From Engraulis encrasicolus (lineage: Eukaryota > Chordata > Actinopteri > Clupeiformes > Engraulidae): a DNA stretch of 64,000 bases. Shown one piece after another: positions 1-28,480 of this stretch (the stretch's first letter is position 1; every line of letters starts with the position of its first letter). Under the pieces are notes generated by a model. That model was not told the origin of the DNA. It worked only from the letters and a program-made list of their open reading frames with translations, and made no database searches. The stretch is from positions 44,291,194-44,355,193 of the forward strand of contig NC_085865.1 of the NCBI RefSeq assembly GCF_034702125.1, given 5' to 3'. A program made the position numbers and the translations under genes.

Positions 1-1170
1 AGATCACATTGCTATGAACGGCAAAGGGATAGGATTAAAAATGTTGTCCATCTTGCTTGCGCACCAAAAATCAAGAATATTTTCACGCAAATGTTCAGAT
101 GTACAAAGAGACTGACTTAACATGAAAAAGCGCATGTGTACTAAATTTAATGAAATCGAATATACCACATGAATCCACAGGAGAGGCTGTTAATGCATGA
201 ACTGATACATTTGAAATGTTAGGTGCATATGTATATTTCAGATTTTCACATACGCAAAGATTCCGTAGGAAATATATGGACGTCTTAGTACATGAGGCCC
301 CAGATAAAATAATACAGTACATTGAGCAGACTTAGAGATACAGCAATTTAATGTCGTTCCATATGATTTGTGTACACATATCATGCATACTGCTTGGCTG
401 AAGTTTGTGGCATAACAAATATTCCAAAAATATATATCTTGTTCAATATTTGAACAGGTGATCTTGACATGGCTTACAAGGACATCCATTTAATACAGGA
501 GGATACTGATGATTATCTGCATAAATGTAGTGACCCTTTAGGGTTGTCTTTTTTTCTTTGGATGTTCAAACCGGATATTAACCGCTAAATTAAAATTCAT
601 AATCATACATATGGATCTTTGCCAAGAGACTTTAGATGATTACTTTGGAATACTTTTCTTTCATATAAGTTAAAAAAAGTTATCACTACATCTCCAAATT
701 CAGGTCACAGGCATAGTCTTTCATTTAGTCAACCACCAAAATAAATCGAAATAATACATTTCTCAAAATGTGAGTGTGCGCATACACACATACTGAAAAC
801 TGAAATATCGTTTCTATCAGTAATCGCTTCCAGCATCAGAAGTGAGGTTTAAGAATAAGTTCTGCCTGCGGTGGAATACTAATAGACCTGTTTCGTATTT
901 ACAGTGGCTTACAGCAAAATTGAACAATAGATTTACAAGATCATTTCTTTTGTTTACTCCTTTCCCCCCATCTAATGTTAAACACACTGAATAAGTGCAT
1001 AAGGTGGCTTTGATCAATCACCAAGTCTCGTGGGCTTTGGGGGAGGAAAGCCACTCATAATTAATAACACGTTTCCCAGTTACAGTTCATTATTCAACAA
1101 GGGAGGCACGAGAGGCAGACTTCATTTACAACGAGACTGTGACACTCTAAGCACCAAAAAAATAATAATG
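1..1170. other. Intergenic, no recognised gene
   Basis: AT-rich single-copy-looking sequence. The ORFs on either strand are short, have ordinary stop density and match no protein family I know. I see no splice-flanked exon here. Confidence 0.5.
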
Positions 1171-1174
1171 GATC

Positions 1175-1265
<91 letters not shown>
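1175..1265. repeat. (CT)n microsatellite
   Basis: About 90 bp of almost pure CT with one CG interruption, followed by a degenerate CT tail to about 1300. Any Leu-Ser ORF across it is a repeat artefact. Confidence 0.95.
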
Positions 1266-1754
1266 ATTCACTGTCTTTCTCTCTGCCTCTCTCTCTCGCA
1301 AGGCAGGCGGTAGAGGGGAGCCGATCCAAAAAACTCAAACCCACAACATTACAACTAGCAGCAGCACACACCACCAAGCCGGGACCGTTCGCCCAGTTGC
1401 TGCACTTCGCCGCTCAAGAAGAGTGTGGTGTGGTGGTGCAACTGAAATATGAGGCAGACACAGTACTGTACAATATGTGTGTGGGGGGATTTTCAGTGAC
1501 ATAGTGGCCTGACGCCGCTGCTGCAAAACAGCATGTCGGCCCACAAGCTGAACTTTTCAACTGTGCAGCAGCGATGGAAACAATGGAGGGAAAAACAGCG
1601 TGTCTGCTTTTGCGGAGAATTCTGAGTGGTGAGAAGAAGTCAGACTTTGTGGGACAATGACAGGCGCATTGGTAATGAATGAAGCAGTTGTTTTTCTTGT
1701 TTGCTTTCTTCCTGCGGAGCTGAGGACACATTCGCAGAGAAACACAAAGAAACA

Positions 1755-1786
1755 CACACATACACACACATATGCACGAAAACACA

Positions 1787-1860
<74 letters not shown>

Positions 1861-1888
1861 TCAACACACACACACACACACACACACG
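1755..1888. repeat. (CA)n microsatellite
   Basis: Imperfect then pure CA tract with small variants (CACG, CATC) near its ends. Antisense Cys-Val ORFs across it are artefacts. Confidence 0.95.
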
Positions 1889-2408
1889 ACACCGTGAAGC
1901 GTGTTGGTGCTGACACCATAGCCGTGGTGAGGTGAGGCGAGTCGAATCAGCAAGAGTTGAGCTTTAGTGAATTAATTCACCTGAGTAGACGCATGGCACC
2001 AGCCACTGAATATTAACAGGGCTCTTATTGTAATTGCATGATTACAGAGTATCCCTTGGACTCCCAAATAAAACCATTATTTCTGTTATTTTTTACACTC
2101 CCATTTAATCAGAGAAAAAACCCGAACGGGTGAATGACGCGAGTTTTGCATTTATGTGTCCTGTATTTGTGGGGCCTTTTGTGTTTGCGAGACACCTCAT
2201 GTCTTCTTTCTGTCTCTCCTCTCCAGGTTCTTCTCTGCCCTTGCCTCCCTACACCACCTCACTCAACACCAACACACACCTCCACCTCATACACACCCCA
2301 CCCTACACCACACTTTTTTTATTTTGCCGCTGGCAGGAAGCAGGTAGCGTGATATCACCCTGATAAAAGACAGACAATAGGACCCAATCTGAGGCCATCG
2401 CCACCCCT

Positions 2409-2487
<79 letters not shown>
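2409..2487. repeat. (CA)n microsatellite
   Basis: A pure CA array of about 38 units. The flanks between 1,900 and 2,950 carry no recognisable exon, only CA-rich low-complexity DNA. Confidence 0.95.
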
Positions 2488-2489
<2 letters not shown>

Positions 2490-3008
2490 GTCTCACTTTC
2501 TCTCTCAACAACGGCAGCAGCCTAGCTCAACGAGCACAGGTGATTTACAATATGGAGAAGGATTGCTCTAGATCTTCATGATGGGGGCACCCCTCTTGCC
2601 TGGGCAACAATATTAAAGGAGGTTAAGGAAATGAAATTAGGAATAGGGTTTAGCTTCACAGGCGAGCGAGGGAGCGAGATTGGGGCAGAGCAGGAGGAAG
2701 AAGAAACAGATAGAAAGGAGAACGCATTAGACTGATGAAAGTGGGCGCGAGCGAGCGCACGCTGATCAGGAGTTCGGAGATGAATACTTTTTTTGCGAGC
2801 CTGGAAAAAAAATGAAAGAGGAACGCAGGGGGGGATAGAGATGACAGCGCCGAGGGGGTAATGAGAAGGCACCACACATGACCCCCCACTCACCATTCGC
2901 ACCACACGCACACACATGCACATAACACACACACACACACACACGCACACCGCAGTGATTGTATGGAGGCGCCTAATCTGATCACAGCGAGGGAGGAAGG
3001 ACCCTCAT

Positions 3009-3130
3009 GTCATTTCTGAGGAGAGGTGGGTGGTGGGGACTGGCTGGGTGGATGGGTTGTGTTGGGGGTGGGAGAAGGGGAGGAAGAGGAGAAGGGGGTG
3101 GTGGTAGTGGGCCGGGGGGAGGGGGGGTTC
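3009..3130 (+). other. G-rich tract, possible G-quadruplex
   Basis: Multiple runs of 3-7 G separated by short loops on the plus strand, ending in a G6-A-G7 stretch near 3,115. The run spacing allows intramolecular G-quadruplexes. Nothing nearby identifies a promoter. Confidence 0.4.
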
Positions 3131-3274
3131 GTCCTGCTGTTGTGGTGATGAAGCAGCCTTCAGTCTTGGGCTGCAGCCCTATGATGAGTGTCTCGCACGT
3201 GAGGGGTTACGGGAAGTTCACGTGAACGAATGAAGTCCATTCCCATGGAGCACAGAAGATAAGGATGAGAGAAA

Positions 3275-3327
3275 AAGAGAGAGAGAGAGGGATGAGGCAA
3301 AGACAGAGACATAGAACGAGAGAGAGT

Positions 3328-3363
<36 letters not shown>

Positions 3364-3380
3364 AAGAGAGAGAGAGCAGG
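3275..3380. repeat. (GA)n imperfect microsatellite
   Basis: Purine-only GA-rich tract with AAAG interruptions, giving Arg-Glu ORFs on one strand and Leu-Ser ORFs on the other. Confidence 0.9.
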
Positions 3381-3842
3381 GGGAGAGCAGGCGGTGTTTC
3401 CAATTTACAGCTAGGGTGCGAGGAGAAGCACGTCAGGCGGAGAAATACAAAAAGCTCCCTGCAGAGGTGGCCTGGAAACACCCGGTGAAGAATGTGTGCT
3501 CGTCCGCGCAAAAAACTGCCCCCCCCACCCCTCAAACACTCACAAACACACTAAACCTGCCAGGATGAATGGTGGGAATGCATTCACTCTCACCTGAATT
3601 AGTCAAAATTTGAGGCCTACAAATATGATACATTCTGCTAGCTCAGCTTATTGCTTACAAAATCATCATTATGGAGCCATGACAGCGCATCTCCAACTTA
3701 GCTGTATACGCATATGAAACTTTTTTTGCAGTGAGCCACTGTGTGCTGTTTAAAGGCAGGGAAAATTACCTATTTTACCTGTGTACTTGGAGACTCAAAT
3801 AAAGGCACCTTGTCTTCAAGCTAGCCTCCATCCTGACACAGA

Positions 3843-3989
<147 letters not shown>

Positions 3990-4825
3990 AAGCTTGAATT
4001 ACAAGAAGCAGCCATGCGGCCCGGTTTCAAATAACCAATATCACCTCATTACCACAGAGGTGAGCAGAAATATTATTGGTGGCAAATTAAGCTGTTACAT
4101 CTGTGGCCATGTTGAAATATACAGTGTAAATAAACACACAGGCCCACGCGTACCGCGGCCCCACACCCCAAAGTTTGACTTTATCAGGGCGCCTGCTGGG
4201 TTTGCAATCTTCCCCCAGGCGGTGGGTTATTTACCTCATGGGTGTATTGGGGGAGTGTATTGGGGTTGTCTGGGGCCTATCTGTGCCAAACACGTGTCTG
4301 AAAGGATGGTTCAGCATATATATACAAACACATTAAAGTGCCCAGCCAGGGCTGAACCTCCCGAATACACACACACACAACAACAACAAAACACACCCGC
4401 AACACCATGTGCACAGGGAATTCTCCAGGTGCAATTTAAAGGCATCAACACATTTCAAATCTGGGCAGAGGTTGTTGGAGATTCATTTCAATACACAAAC
4501 CAAGGTAAAGGGTTTTAATAATAACAACCATTATAATAACAGTTATGTTTACTTGTATGGCACATACACAACGGATGGTGTTCAGAGTGCTCCAAGAGTT
4601 TGGGCAAAGTGCTTCAACAGTTTGGTGAAGATTCGTTCACAAACACAAACCTCATTTCATGTGCCATCTGTGCAGTATCAGTACGGACTTCAAACAACGC
4701 TTCTAAATAGACATCCTAAACAAGGATTTATCTTTCCTACTCATCAAAAAGATAGCAGAATCTAAAATCCAAATATTTCTTTATTTTAAATCATGTTCAT
4801 GTAACAGCCAGGGTTGAGGCTGGAT

Positions 4826-4860
4826 TGGGGGGGTGGGGGGTGGGGGGTGGGGGTAGGGAT
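4826..4860 (+). other. G-quadruplex-like run
   Basis: Five consecutive G runs (G7, G6, G6, G5, G3) separated by single T or TA. This is a textbook parallel G-quadruplex motif on the plus strand. No gene feature adjoins it. Confidence 0.55.
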
Positions 4861-5149
4861 TTTGGGGAGTGAGTATAAGCTAAATAAAACTTGCCATTTT
4901 TAATCCCCACAATGACCTTCCCCTTTTGAAGAAAAGGCCCCAAATGCACTAAATGCACGCTGTCTCCCCGTAGTCTTGTTTATCCGCAGAGTAATGAGGA
5001 ATGTATTATTCCACATAGAGCAGCGCTAATGGAGATGTCCTCTCCAAATGTTGTTTATCAAGAGCCATAATGAGGGCGGCATTACACCACAAGAGCAAGG
5101 CCTAATGGACTTAAATCCATTTACAACAACTTTACCGCAAAAAAGAACG

Positions 5150-5293
5150 AGGGAGAGAGAGAGAGAGAGAGAGACTGGCGGAGAGAGAGTGACAGGAAGA
5201 CCGACAGACAAAGACACGGAGAAAGAGAGACAGGTAGGGATGGAGAATGGGTGAGAGGAAAAGATTGAGTGAAGGTAGTGGGTGTGTGTGTGT

Positions 5294-5361
<68 letters not shown>

Positions 5362-5465
5362 CAGAGACAGAGACAGAGACAGAGACAGAAAGAGAGACAG
5401 AAAGAGAGACAGAAAGAGAGAGCGAGAGAGCATGCACACGAGAGAGAGAAAAAGAGAGAGAGAGT
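5150..5465. repeat. Compound (GA)n / (GAGACA)n microsatellite
   Basis: A long purine-rich array: GA near 5,155-5,175, a degenerate middle, pure GA at 5,297-5,357, then hexamer-like GACAGA units to about 5,420. No coding content. Confidence 0.9.
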
Positions 5466-5639
5466 GATAAGGGGGCTATACTGCATATAAGGTTGCAATT
5501 TCAAGGTGCACAAAAAACTGTCAGCAATCAGTTTCTGCCTTTCCTTCCCACCCACTTCCATGGCGTGGACTCTGTGGAGTGTTCTCCGCCAGCCTTGCTC
5601 CGCTCCGCACAGTGACTCACACATCCGTCTCAGGAAGTG

Positions 5640-6300
5640 GTGGGCCTGATCACTCTCTTTTTGATTAGCGCTTCCATAACTACATCACCCAGGATGATAG
5701 AATGTGTCTACGAGCACATTAGTCAATGTTAAATAACTAAAACTTTCACTCTTTGTGACGCGGGCGGCTGACACCGTGGAAGAAAAAGTCTGTGTTCCGC
5801 AATTACTTTCGGTAATCATTAGAAAGACTGAAATGTAAATAAATTACCTTTCACTTACGATAACACTGTCAAAGAGGAGAAACACTGCAAGACTAATTAT
5901 TTTTTTTCTTGAGCATTTGAGATGGGCTCTTTTTGAGAGTGTGAGAACGCTACTGTATCCATATAATTAATTTCCTATTACTATTTACGTGTGCCTTTCA
6001 TAATTATTCAAATGACTTTCGGAGTGAAATGTTTTTCTGGGTGAAGAGACAGTGATTTCCACGCTTGACTTGCCATTGTAATCAAGGTCTTTCTAACGTG
6101 ATATTGCAGGGGCCACGCCTGACTGCATAATTCACCTTGTTTGTGAAATAATCACCTTCTTTTCACAGCCACACAGTCGAGGTTTGAACGTTTTACCAAA
6201 AGTAAAACTCTACGTAGTAGAACTGAGGTTTTGGCATCATATAAGGAAAACTTGAATAGGCTGAGACTTGTGTCCTTAATCAGAAATGGATGCAAGGTTT
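5640..6300. promoter_or_regulatory. Possible conserved noncoding island
   Basis: A 600-bp microsatellite-free stretch rich in ATTA/TAAT homeodomain-type cores and balanced AT-rich words, such as TAATTAATTT near 5,965 and TCATAATTATTC near 5,998. This texture is typical of vertebrate noncoding enhancers. It stands out from the surrounding repeat DNA, but the call rests on composition only. Confidence 0.2.
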
Positions 6301-6309
6301 CTCATCCCA

Positions 6310-6317
<8 letters not shown>

Positions 6318-6371
<54 letters not shown>
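6318..6371. repeat. (CT)n microsatellite
   Basis: About 27 CT units. The following 900 bp to 7,300 contains no recognised feature. Confidence 0.95.
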
Positions 6372-6372
<1 letters not shown>

Positions 6373-7303
6373 GTCGGTGGCAGAGAATATTCTGTTGATC
6401 CGTGGGAGACAGTAGCGCTGGGGAATTATGAGTAAACGTATGTGTGAAAAATGACAGGGCGCAATCTTTACCCTTAATCTCTTGGTGAATGGCAGCCTGG
6501 TCCCCCGCCTGACAGACACCATCAATTTTAAACTGTACTTACATTACCTTCGCGTATATATACGTGCTGAGGTTTTCTACTCTACTCGCTCGAGTCGCTC
6601 GCGCCTGCCAACTCCCAAAGCCGAGTGGGGTGGACCCCATTTTGCAATGTCAACTTTTCCTGACAAGTCCTACAGTGTTCTTGGCCGCAATATTTTTTTA
6701 ATTATTTTTTCCCCTGCTGCTCCTCCTCTAACCTGACAAATAAGACGGGTGACCAAAAAGAATGACTGTAGGGGGAAAAACCCCTTGAAATGTTCCAGAA
6801 CGTTTGACTTTTACCGACTTTGTGAACAAAGAGCCATTACTGAACTGTGCCACAACAAGAAACACTTTGAGTTCATGTTTTTGCATTTTCCAAATAATAA
6901 AATGCAAAGGGGACCATTTCTTGCCAGATGACTAGCATGTCCAACATTGCAACAATGACAGGTACACTGTGTTTCTCTGTGCCTCGTCTCTACACTACCA
7001 AAGCCTTATAGTGCCATCTAATGGGGTATCTCGGTATTGCGCTCTACAGGCCCCAGCTTTGACTCCCAGTCGTCCCATCTTACCTTTTTTTAATGCCATG
7101 AGCACATCATATTTTAAAAGTACTTAATGTATTGCATCATAAGAACTAGTACTATTGATTTATGATCCTGAAGGACACCATTTTCTGCGTCTGTGTGCCT
7201 GGTTTTGTTGGAGGTCTGTGCGTGAGAGCGTGTATGGGAGTGCTCTAGCGTCTAGCTCATACTGTCTTGAGGGTGGACTGGGACATAAACGACTAGACCT
7301 GCT

Positions 7304-7305
<2 letters not shown>

Positions 7306-7364
<59 letters not shown>
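7306..7364. repeat. (GA)n microsatellite
   Basis: About 28 GA units followed by three GTAGA units. Confidence 0.95.
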
Positions 7365-7366
<2 letters not shown>

Positions 7367-7544
7367 TAGAGTAGAGGAGGCTTGTGAGGAGGAATAAAGA
7401 ACAGCAGGCCTACAGGGTGCAATAAGAAAAGTGTCTACGTGTCAGCTCTTAGACAGATAGTAAGCGGCAACATCGAGACAGGTAGATTCTTTCTCTCCTT
7501 CCCACTCTGTCTACAATACACACACACACATACAAATACGCATG

Positions 7545-7574
7545 CATTCACACTCACACTCACACTCACACTCG

Positions 7575-7617
<43 letters not shown>
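7545..7617. repeat. (CACT)n(CA)n microsatellite
   Basis: Short CACT/CGCACT units pass into pure CA. Confidence 0.9.
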
Positions 7618-7618
<1 letters not shown>

Positions 7619-7939
7619 CACACACCTTCCACACACTGTCATTATAATGTCAAGTGCTTGTGTGCAGGCGTCTGTAGCGCAAAGCAAACACAAAGGAAAA
7701 AGGAAATGCTTATTTTATGCCCTCCTTTTCCACACACATGCACATACAGTCTCACACCGCTCAGTACGTATCTGCTGCCAGGGCTTAATACACACCCGTC
7801 ACAGCAAGGAAAGGCTCTCAAAATGAGGCGCGTGTGACCAGAATACGAAAAACTGTTGGTTCAAGTTAGGGGGAGAGAAAAGCTCACGCAAGGCATCCCA
7901 GGGCTTTTCATTAAGGAGCTGGGAACACTCCACCGTCCG

Positions 7940-8262
7940 CCTTCTCTCTCTCTCTCTCTCTCTCCATCGCTCTCTCTCCCTCGCTCTCTCTCTCTCCCTC
8001 CCTCCCTCTCTCTCTCTCCCTCCCCCCCCCTCTCTCTCCTGCATAAAACCTTGCGGTTTAACCTGATCTGCTGTGTGGCTCCATTACTGTGCTGATTGGG
8101 GATCTGGGCCCCTGTTTACCTCTCAATCCTCTCCTCTCCTCTCCTCTCTCCTCTCCTCTCCTCTCCTCTCCTCTCCTCTCCTCTCCTCTCTCCTCTCCTC
8201 TCCCAGCCGAGACGGATTCCTGGAAGCTCTCTCTCTCTCTCTCTCTGATTTCACTCTGGCTG

Positions 8263-8308
<46 letters not shown>

Positions 8309-8374
8309 TCTCTCTCTCTCTCTCTCTCTCTCTCTTTTCTCTCTCTGTTGTTTTCTTTCTCTCTCTCTCTCTCC

Positions 8375-8412
<38 letters not shown>
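7940..8412. repeat. CT-rich complex with (CTCCT)n block
   Basis: Pyrimidine-rich complex: CT with CCCT interruptions (7,940-8,038), a pentanucleotide CTCCT array (8,127-8,206), and repeated CT blocks separated by GTGTGTG or TTTTC spacers (8,226-8,412). The long Leu-Ser and Arg-Glu ORFs here are repeat artefacts. Confidence 0.92.
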
Positions 8413-8415
<3 letters not shown>

Positions 8416-8419
8416 GGTG

Positions 8420-9480
8420 GTGGTGATGGAGCAGCGGGGAGGCTTCTCCGCATCCCATGGTTCATTGGCCCCCCTTCGCCTTCTTGACACTCACGAGCAC
8501 AGACACACACACGGCCTACTCCTACTACTCCTCCTCCTTCACACCACGATGCGGGCCTGCATGCAGAACATTCTCCGCTCCCCACCAATCCGAGCAATTG
8601 CCATTTACCGCTATTCATTTTCTTCCTTTTGACACATTTTTGCTCTGATGGAGGATACATATCTGATTCCAAGATGTTTTTGTTTTTTAACTTATATCCA
8701 TCACTTATGTTTAAAGTGCTACTGTGAGCCCAACTCAGTGCTATATGATCACACTTGGAAAAAAGGATGTGGTGCAATATTGGAGAGACCTGGAGGAGAG
8801 GTGGAGGAGGAGCAGGACAGGGCTAGAACATTGCTTAAAGCCTCTCTTTTATTTATGCATTTATTTTCATCTTGCTATGTCTTCTTTATGTAAACTCTTT
8901 AAATAAAGACCTGATAGGCCTAATAAGAAGAAAGTAATGCAGTGGGGGGAAATGCATTTCTTGTCTACATTATATTAAAAGTGCCGCCCTTAACACCAGC
9001 CTCACCTCCACAGACTTAATTTAAAACAACCCCTGGCACTTTACCATAAAAAAGGCCATTTTGCCTGGAAGCAATGCATACAGGAATGTTCTCTATTCAA
9101 TTATATTAGCTGTCTGCATATTCACTTAAATCAGAGTGCTAAAGAAGATGTCAACACAATTACCAAAATGCATACATCCCTTATGCAGCAGTGCAACACC
9201 ATATACTTCACCCCTCAGAAAACACCTCAAGAAAATGTTTTCCCTCTGATTCACTTAATTAAATTCATGAAATCAAATCAAAATGCAATTGCAATATGCC
9301 CTATACTTATTTCACTTACATAGCCGACAAGCATATGTGAACTTTTCGTAATGTAATCCCAGGGGTGTTCTGAAATAACTGTTTCATTGCTTTCATACAA
9401 TCTGTGGTATTATTTCATGAATTAATCTTTCTCAGGCCCATGTTTGTCAATGTCACACACTGACAATGGATCAATACGAG
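8420..9480. other. Intergenic, nothing recognised
   Basis: Ordinary AT-rich sequence. I see no exon, tRNA or transposon signature in it. Confidence 0.4.
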
Positions 9481-9483
9481 ATT

Positions 9484-9683
9484 CACTAGTTTGACGCCCT
9501 CTCGTGACTTCACATGGTAATCAAACATTTCAAACAAGCGATTTAAGGTTAGGGTTAGGTTTAGGGTTAAGGTTAGGGTTAGGGTTAAGGTTAGGGTTAG
9601 GTTTAGGGTTAAGGTTAGGGTTAGGATTAGGTTTAGGGTCGTATGACGTAAGCGGTAAGTCACGAAAGGGCGTCGAACTAGTG
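9484..9683 (+). mobile_element. MITE with telomere-like repeat core, copy 1
   Basis: Imperfect terminal inverted repeats of about 26 bp (starting CACTAGTTTGACGCC at 9,484; ending GGCGTCGAACTAGTG at 9,683) enclose about 100 bp of TTAGGG/TTTAGGG/TTAAGG units at 9,543-9,640. A second, oppositely oriented copy lies at about 45,873-46,023 and shares the flanking unique sequence. This is therefore a dispersed transposon that carries telomere-like repeats, not a fused chromosome end. Confidence 0.75.
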
Positions 9684-9689
9684 AGTCCC

Positions 9690-10670
9690 GGATCAATACA
9701 AAGAATTCATCATATTGCTCTTTCACGGAGTAGAATCTCTTATTGGCCAAAAACAGTTAATAAATCCGTCACTCCTACCAGAAAGGCGGCGTAGGTTGAC
9801 GTCTAGAACTAGCAAATGGCAAGGATGACAAGCTAAAGATGATAACATGTTTGCACTGTTGTCTACCTGTCTCGTGGCTTACCTGTGCCTGTCATCCCAC
9901 GGGCCTCCTCGGTTGGGCTGACCAGCCTCCGCCAACAACGCTTAAAAGTTAAAATGTGACTAATTAGTCAGGTTCATCAAGTTGACTTATCAACATTAAA
10001 CTACATGTGCATGTGAAGTGGTTTCGTAATTCTTCGTCGGCTATTCGTCGGCGTACTGACATTACAAAAGTTGAACAAACGCCTTTCTTTAGTAGTCTGG
10101 TCATACTGTTAGTTCTCACGTTTTCCATCTGACCATTCGTCAGCGTAGGGTAGTGTCGTACCAACTACCTCTTCGACGGTCAAAGGAGAGATATGGCATG
10201 TCAGCTATTACAGGATAACAACAAACGTAGTAGATCAAATTAATTAGTTGTAGCCGCCAAAAAGTCATGTATCTGGCGCGTGCGTAATGGCACGCGCGTG
10301 TTCGATATGGCACATGCCTATTGCTTTAAAATGCAGAGGGGGGAAAACACAACTCCCCACTTATAACATACACAGATAGTATCTGTGTAACAGGTAAAAC
10401 GCATTCTTTCAGTAAAATATTAGTGAGCAACTACCATAAGTAATTAGGATATATATAGGACTATAACCAAGGACAACTGTATGCCAAAGAATTTGGTAGT
10501 TGCACTGGTAATGACCAGAGCTATATAGCTGCTAAGTGCATTTTTGTTAAGAATGATTGTATTATACATAGTACCACAAACACACATTATAGTCTGGGAT
10601 ACAGCTTTTTTAAATGCTCATCAACAAAGGCATTTTTAAAAAAGTACCCAACACTCATCCATGCCATTGA
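9690..10670. other. Intergenic, downstream of hnf4g
   Basis: No exon or repeat family recognised. The segment lies beyond the predicted hnf4g polyadenylation site. Confidence 0.4.
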
Positions 10671-10695
10671 CAAACCATTTTGCCAGAGACACCCC

Positions 10696-10701
10696 TTTAT
10701 T
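10696..10701 (-). terminator. Putative hnf4g polyadenylation signal
   Basis: AATAAA on the minus strand, about 570 bp past the stop codon. It implies a 3' UTR of roughly 590 bp ending near 10,670-10,685. No competing AATAAA was recognised between it and the stop, though I did not scan exhaustively. Confidence 0.4.
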
Positions 10702-11210
10702 CAGAAATACACAAATGTATATACAACAAATTAAGATTGAAAAAAATCAGTCTAAACATTTATAATAACTTAATTACTCAATACAAAGATAAAGATTACA
10801 AATGACAGACACAATATTTCATGAAGCAGAATGCATTTTGTACAAAAAGACATAAGGAGGCACTGCCAATGACAGTTGGATAAAATTACAAATCTATCGT
10901 CAGTCATTACACTTATGGCTACAGTCTACAGACTTTGAAACATGGCTGTCGCAATGACTGCGAACCTTCCTCGAGAAGCTTTCAAAGCTCAGCGGAAACG
11001 CACTGATCTAGTTAGAGCCAAGTGACTGACCTTCAGCAGGGTCACACAAATTTAATGTTACATACAGTAGTCTATAAGAACCCAGAGGCATTTAGATAAA
11101 TTAACAAACCAGCATCAGCATGAGACTACAGGGCCCAATGAAAACTAAAATCACTTTCTAAACAAAATATACACATTTGAAAACATAATATCTGCTTGTC
11201 TAAAAATAGC

Positions 11211-11262
11211 TTGAAAGAAAGATAGAAAAAAAGAAAGAAAGAGGGAAAGAAGGAAAGAAAGG
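11211..11262. repeat. (GAAA)n-rich tract in hnf4g 3' UTR
   Basis: Purine tract of GAAA/GGAAA units just downstream of the hnf4g stop. In the mRNA it is a CU/UUUC-rich pyrimidine segment, a possible site for pyrimidine-tract-binding proteins. Confidence 0.6.
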
Positions 11263-11269
11263 TGATTCT

Positions 11270-26777
<15,508 letters not shown>

Positions 26778-27025
26778 ACCTGCCCGCAGACTATATGGTC
26801 TCTGCAAAAAGCCCTCTTGCTCGCTTGGCTGACTAGACAGACTGACAGGGCCCTGACAAGGGCTTCTTTAGCATGCTTGAGGTGACCTGAGGTTGCACAT
26901 CTAGCTATCTCTACCCCACCGCCACCGGCGTGGACCGGCGCTGATTTGTCAAGCCCGGGGCAGGGAGGAGCTTTACCTGGTCGAGGGATGTCAGGGAGGA
27001 CTGCTTACCTTTAGGGCTCTTGACC

Positions 27026-27263
27026 AGGGATGGACTGGCCATATGGCATAGCAGGCATTTCCCGGTGGGCCCTGCACCCTTGTGGGCCTCTATTTTCAGA
27101 AATGTTTAAAACTATATATGTATATATAATTTTTTTACATTTCTGAATATAGGGGCTCACAAGGGTGCCGGGGCCACTGGTAAGTCAGTTCTGTGCCGCT
27201 TATTATGAGAGGCCCCTTTAAGCCAAAAGTGCCCGGGCCCTATTTCTCAACCAGTCCAGCCCT
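27026..27263. mobile_element. MITE with AGGGATGGACTGG inverted termini
   Basis: Terminal inverted repeats AGGGATGGACTGG (27,026) and CCAGTCCAGCCCT (27,251), 12/13 matching, enclose about 210 bp. A second internal inverted pair (TTTCAGAAATGTTTAAA / TTTTACATTTCTGAATA) gives an overall hairpin. It lies just upstream of hnf4g exon 1 and has no coding capacity. Confidence 0.65.
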
Positions 27264-28414
27264 GATCTTGACTCTCACACATATTCTTTATCTCTTGCTT
27301 ATCCACATTTATCAGCACAACAATATCCCAAGATAGATAATGCATTTTTTTCCTAATTGTTGAGCCATTAGTAAAAGATTTACTTGTACGTAGGTCTTGA
27401 TTGACAACTATTAACAGGTAGTGTCGACAGTAAACATGACGCCATACCAAAACTAGCAAAAAGGAGTGTTAAATGTGGTCAATTATTACCTTACATATTG
27501 CATTATCTGTGTTTGTGTTGTTGATGATGACTTTGCTTTTTTAGGTAGAAGGTGCTTGTTTTACAAGTGGCCATGGGTAAATATAGCAACCACTTCTGTC
27601 TCATCATACTGTTGGTGCCAAGGGCAATTTCAGGACAGGGGATTTCAGACTCCTATTTTGGACTTCTGGCTTTACTCATGGGGACGGTGTGTTTGTGAGA
27701 TAAGCTTGGGGTATTTGACTATAGATGGAAACTGGGAAAAGTCCTCATAAAAACATAATTTTCCTGTGTGTTCTGTGCTTGTATACCTGGGCTTATGAAT
27801 GAGAAACGTGTCAGCAGATCTAAACATTTCAAGCCAATCAACAAGGTGCTGTGAACACAGGAATATAGGTGGCTTAGAGACCAGAAACGTGTGCGTTGTT
27901 ACTGATAAGGTAAAACATCTACAGTCTTTTATCTTCCCTCTTTAAGATGAAATGCCATGTATTTTAATGATTTCAAAAGGACTGTTTTAATGATATCAAT
28001 GGTTTCACTCCAACTAGACAAACAACTAACTTAAGTTTTATAGACCCATGTGTTAATGGCCCATAAAAATCTAATCGGTTGGCCAAAATACTACCTTGTC
28101 CTGATAATCATCTGCACGAACTACATATCTATCTCACTCCAAGAACTACAAGCAAGCTTCTTGAACAACCACTTGTGAAACCATTTCAGAACAGAACATT
28201 TTGATTCTGAAAGAACGCTGACATCATTGCAAAGGCCTATGCAATATGTAGTCCCATAATGCACGCTGTTCCACCAGTGGAACGCTGTAATAGTCATTGA
28301 AAAGTTAACTACCATAGTTCTACACTACTATGACATAACACAGTACCAGTAGTAATGCACTACGACTTGGTCATAGCCATTTTGGTAACAGCAAATGTAT
28401 AATGCTGTGTCTTA

Positions 28415-28467
28415 ACAGGTTACTAATTAAATAATTAATGATTGAATTAATTAATTAATGGTTATTA
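28415..28467. promoter_or_regulatory. ATTA/TTAAT cluster upstream of hnf4g
   Basis: About 50 bp built of overlapping ATTAAT/TTAATTAAT words, about 1.6 kb upstream of the hnf4g start. HNF1- and homeodomain-type factors bind such cores. It may equally be simple AT-rich DNA. Confidence 0.2.
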
Positions 28468-28480
28468 CGTAATACAACTG

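Noticed and set aside
9543..9640. Interstitial telomere or chromosome-fusion scar
   Set aside because: Units are degenerate, the tract is short, and it is bounded by terminal inverted repeats shared with a second copy.
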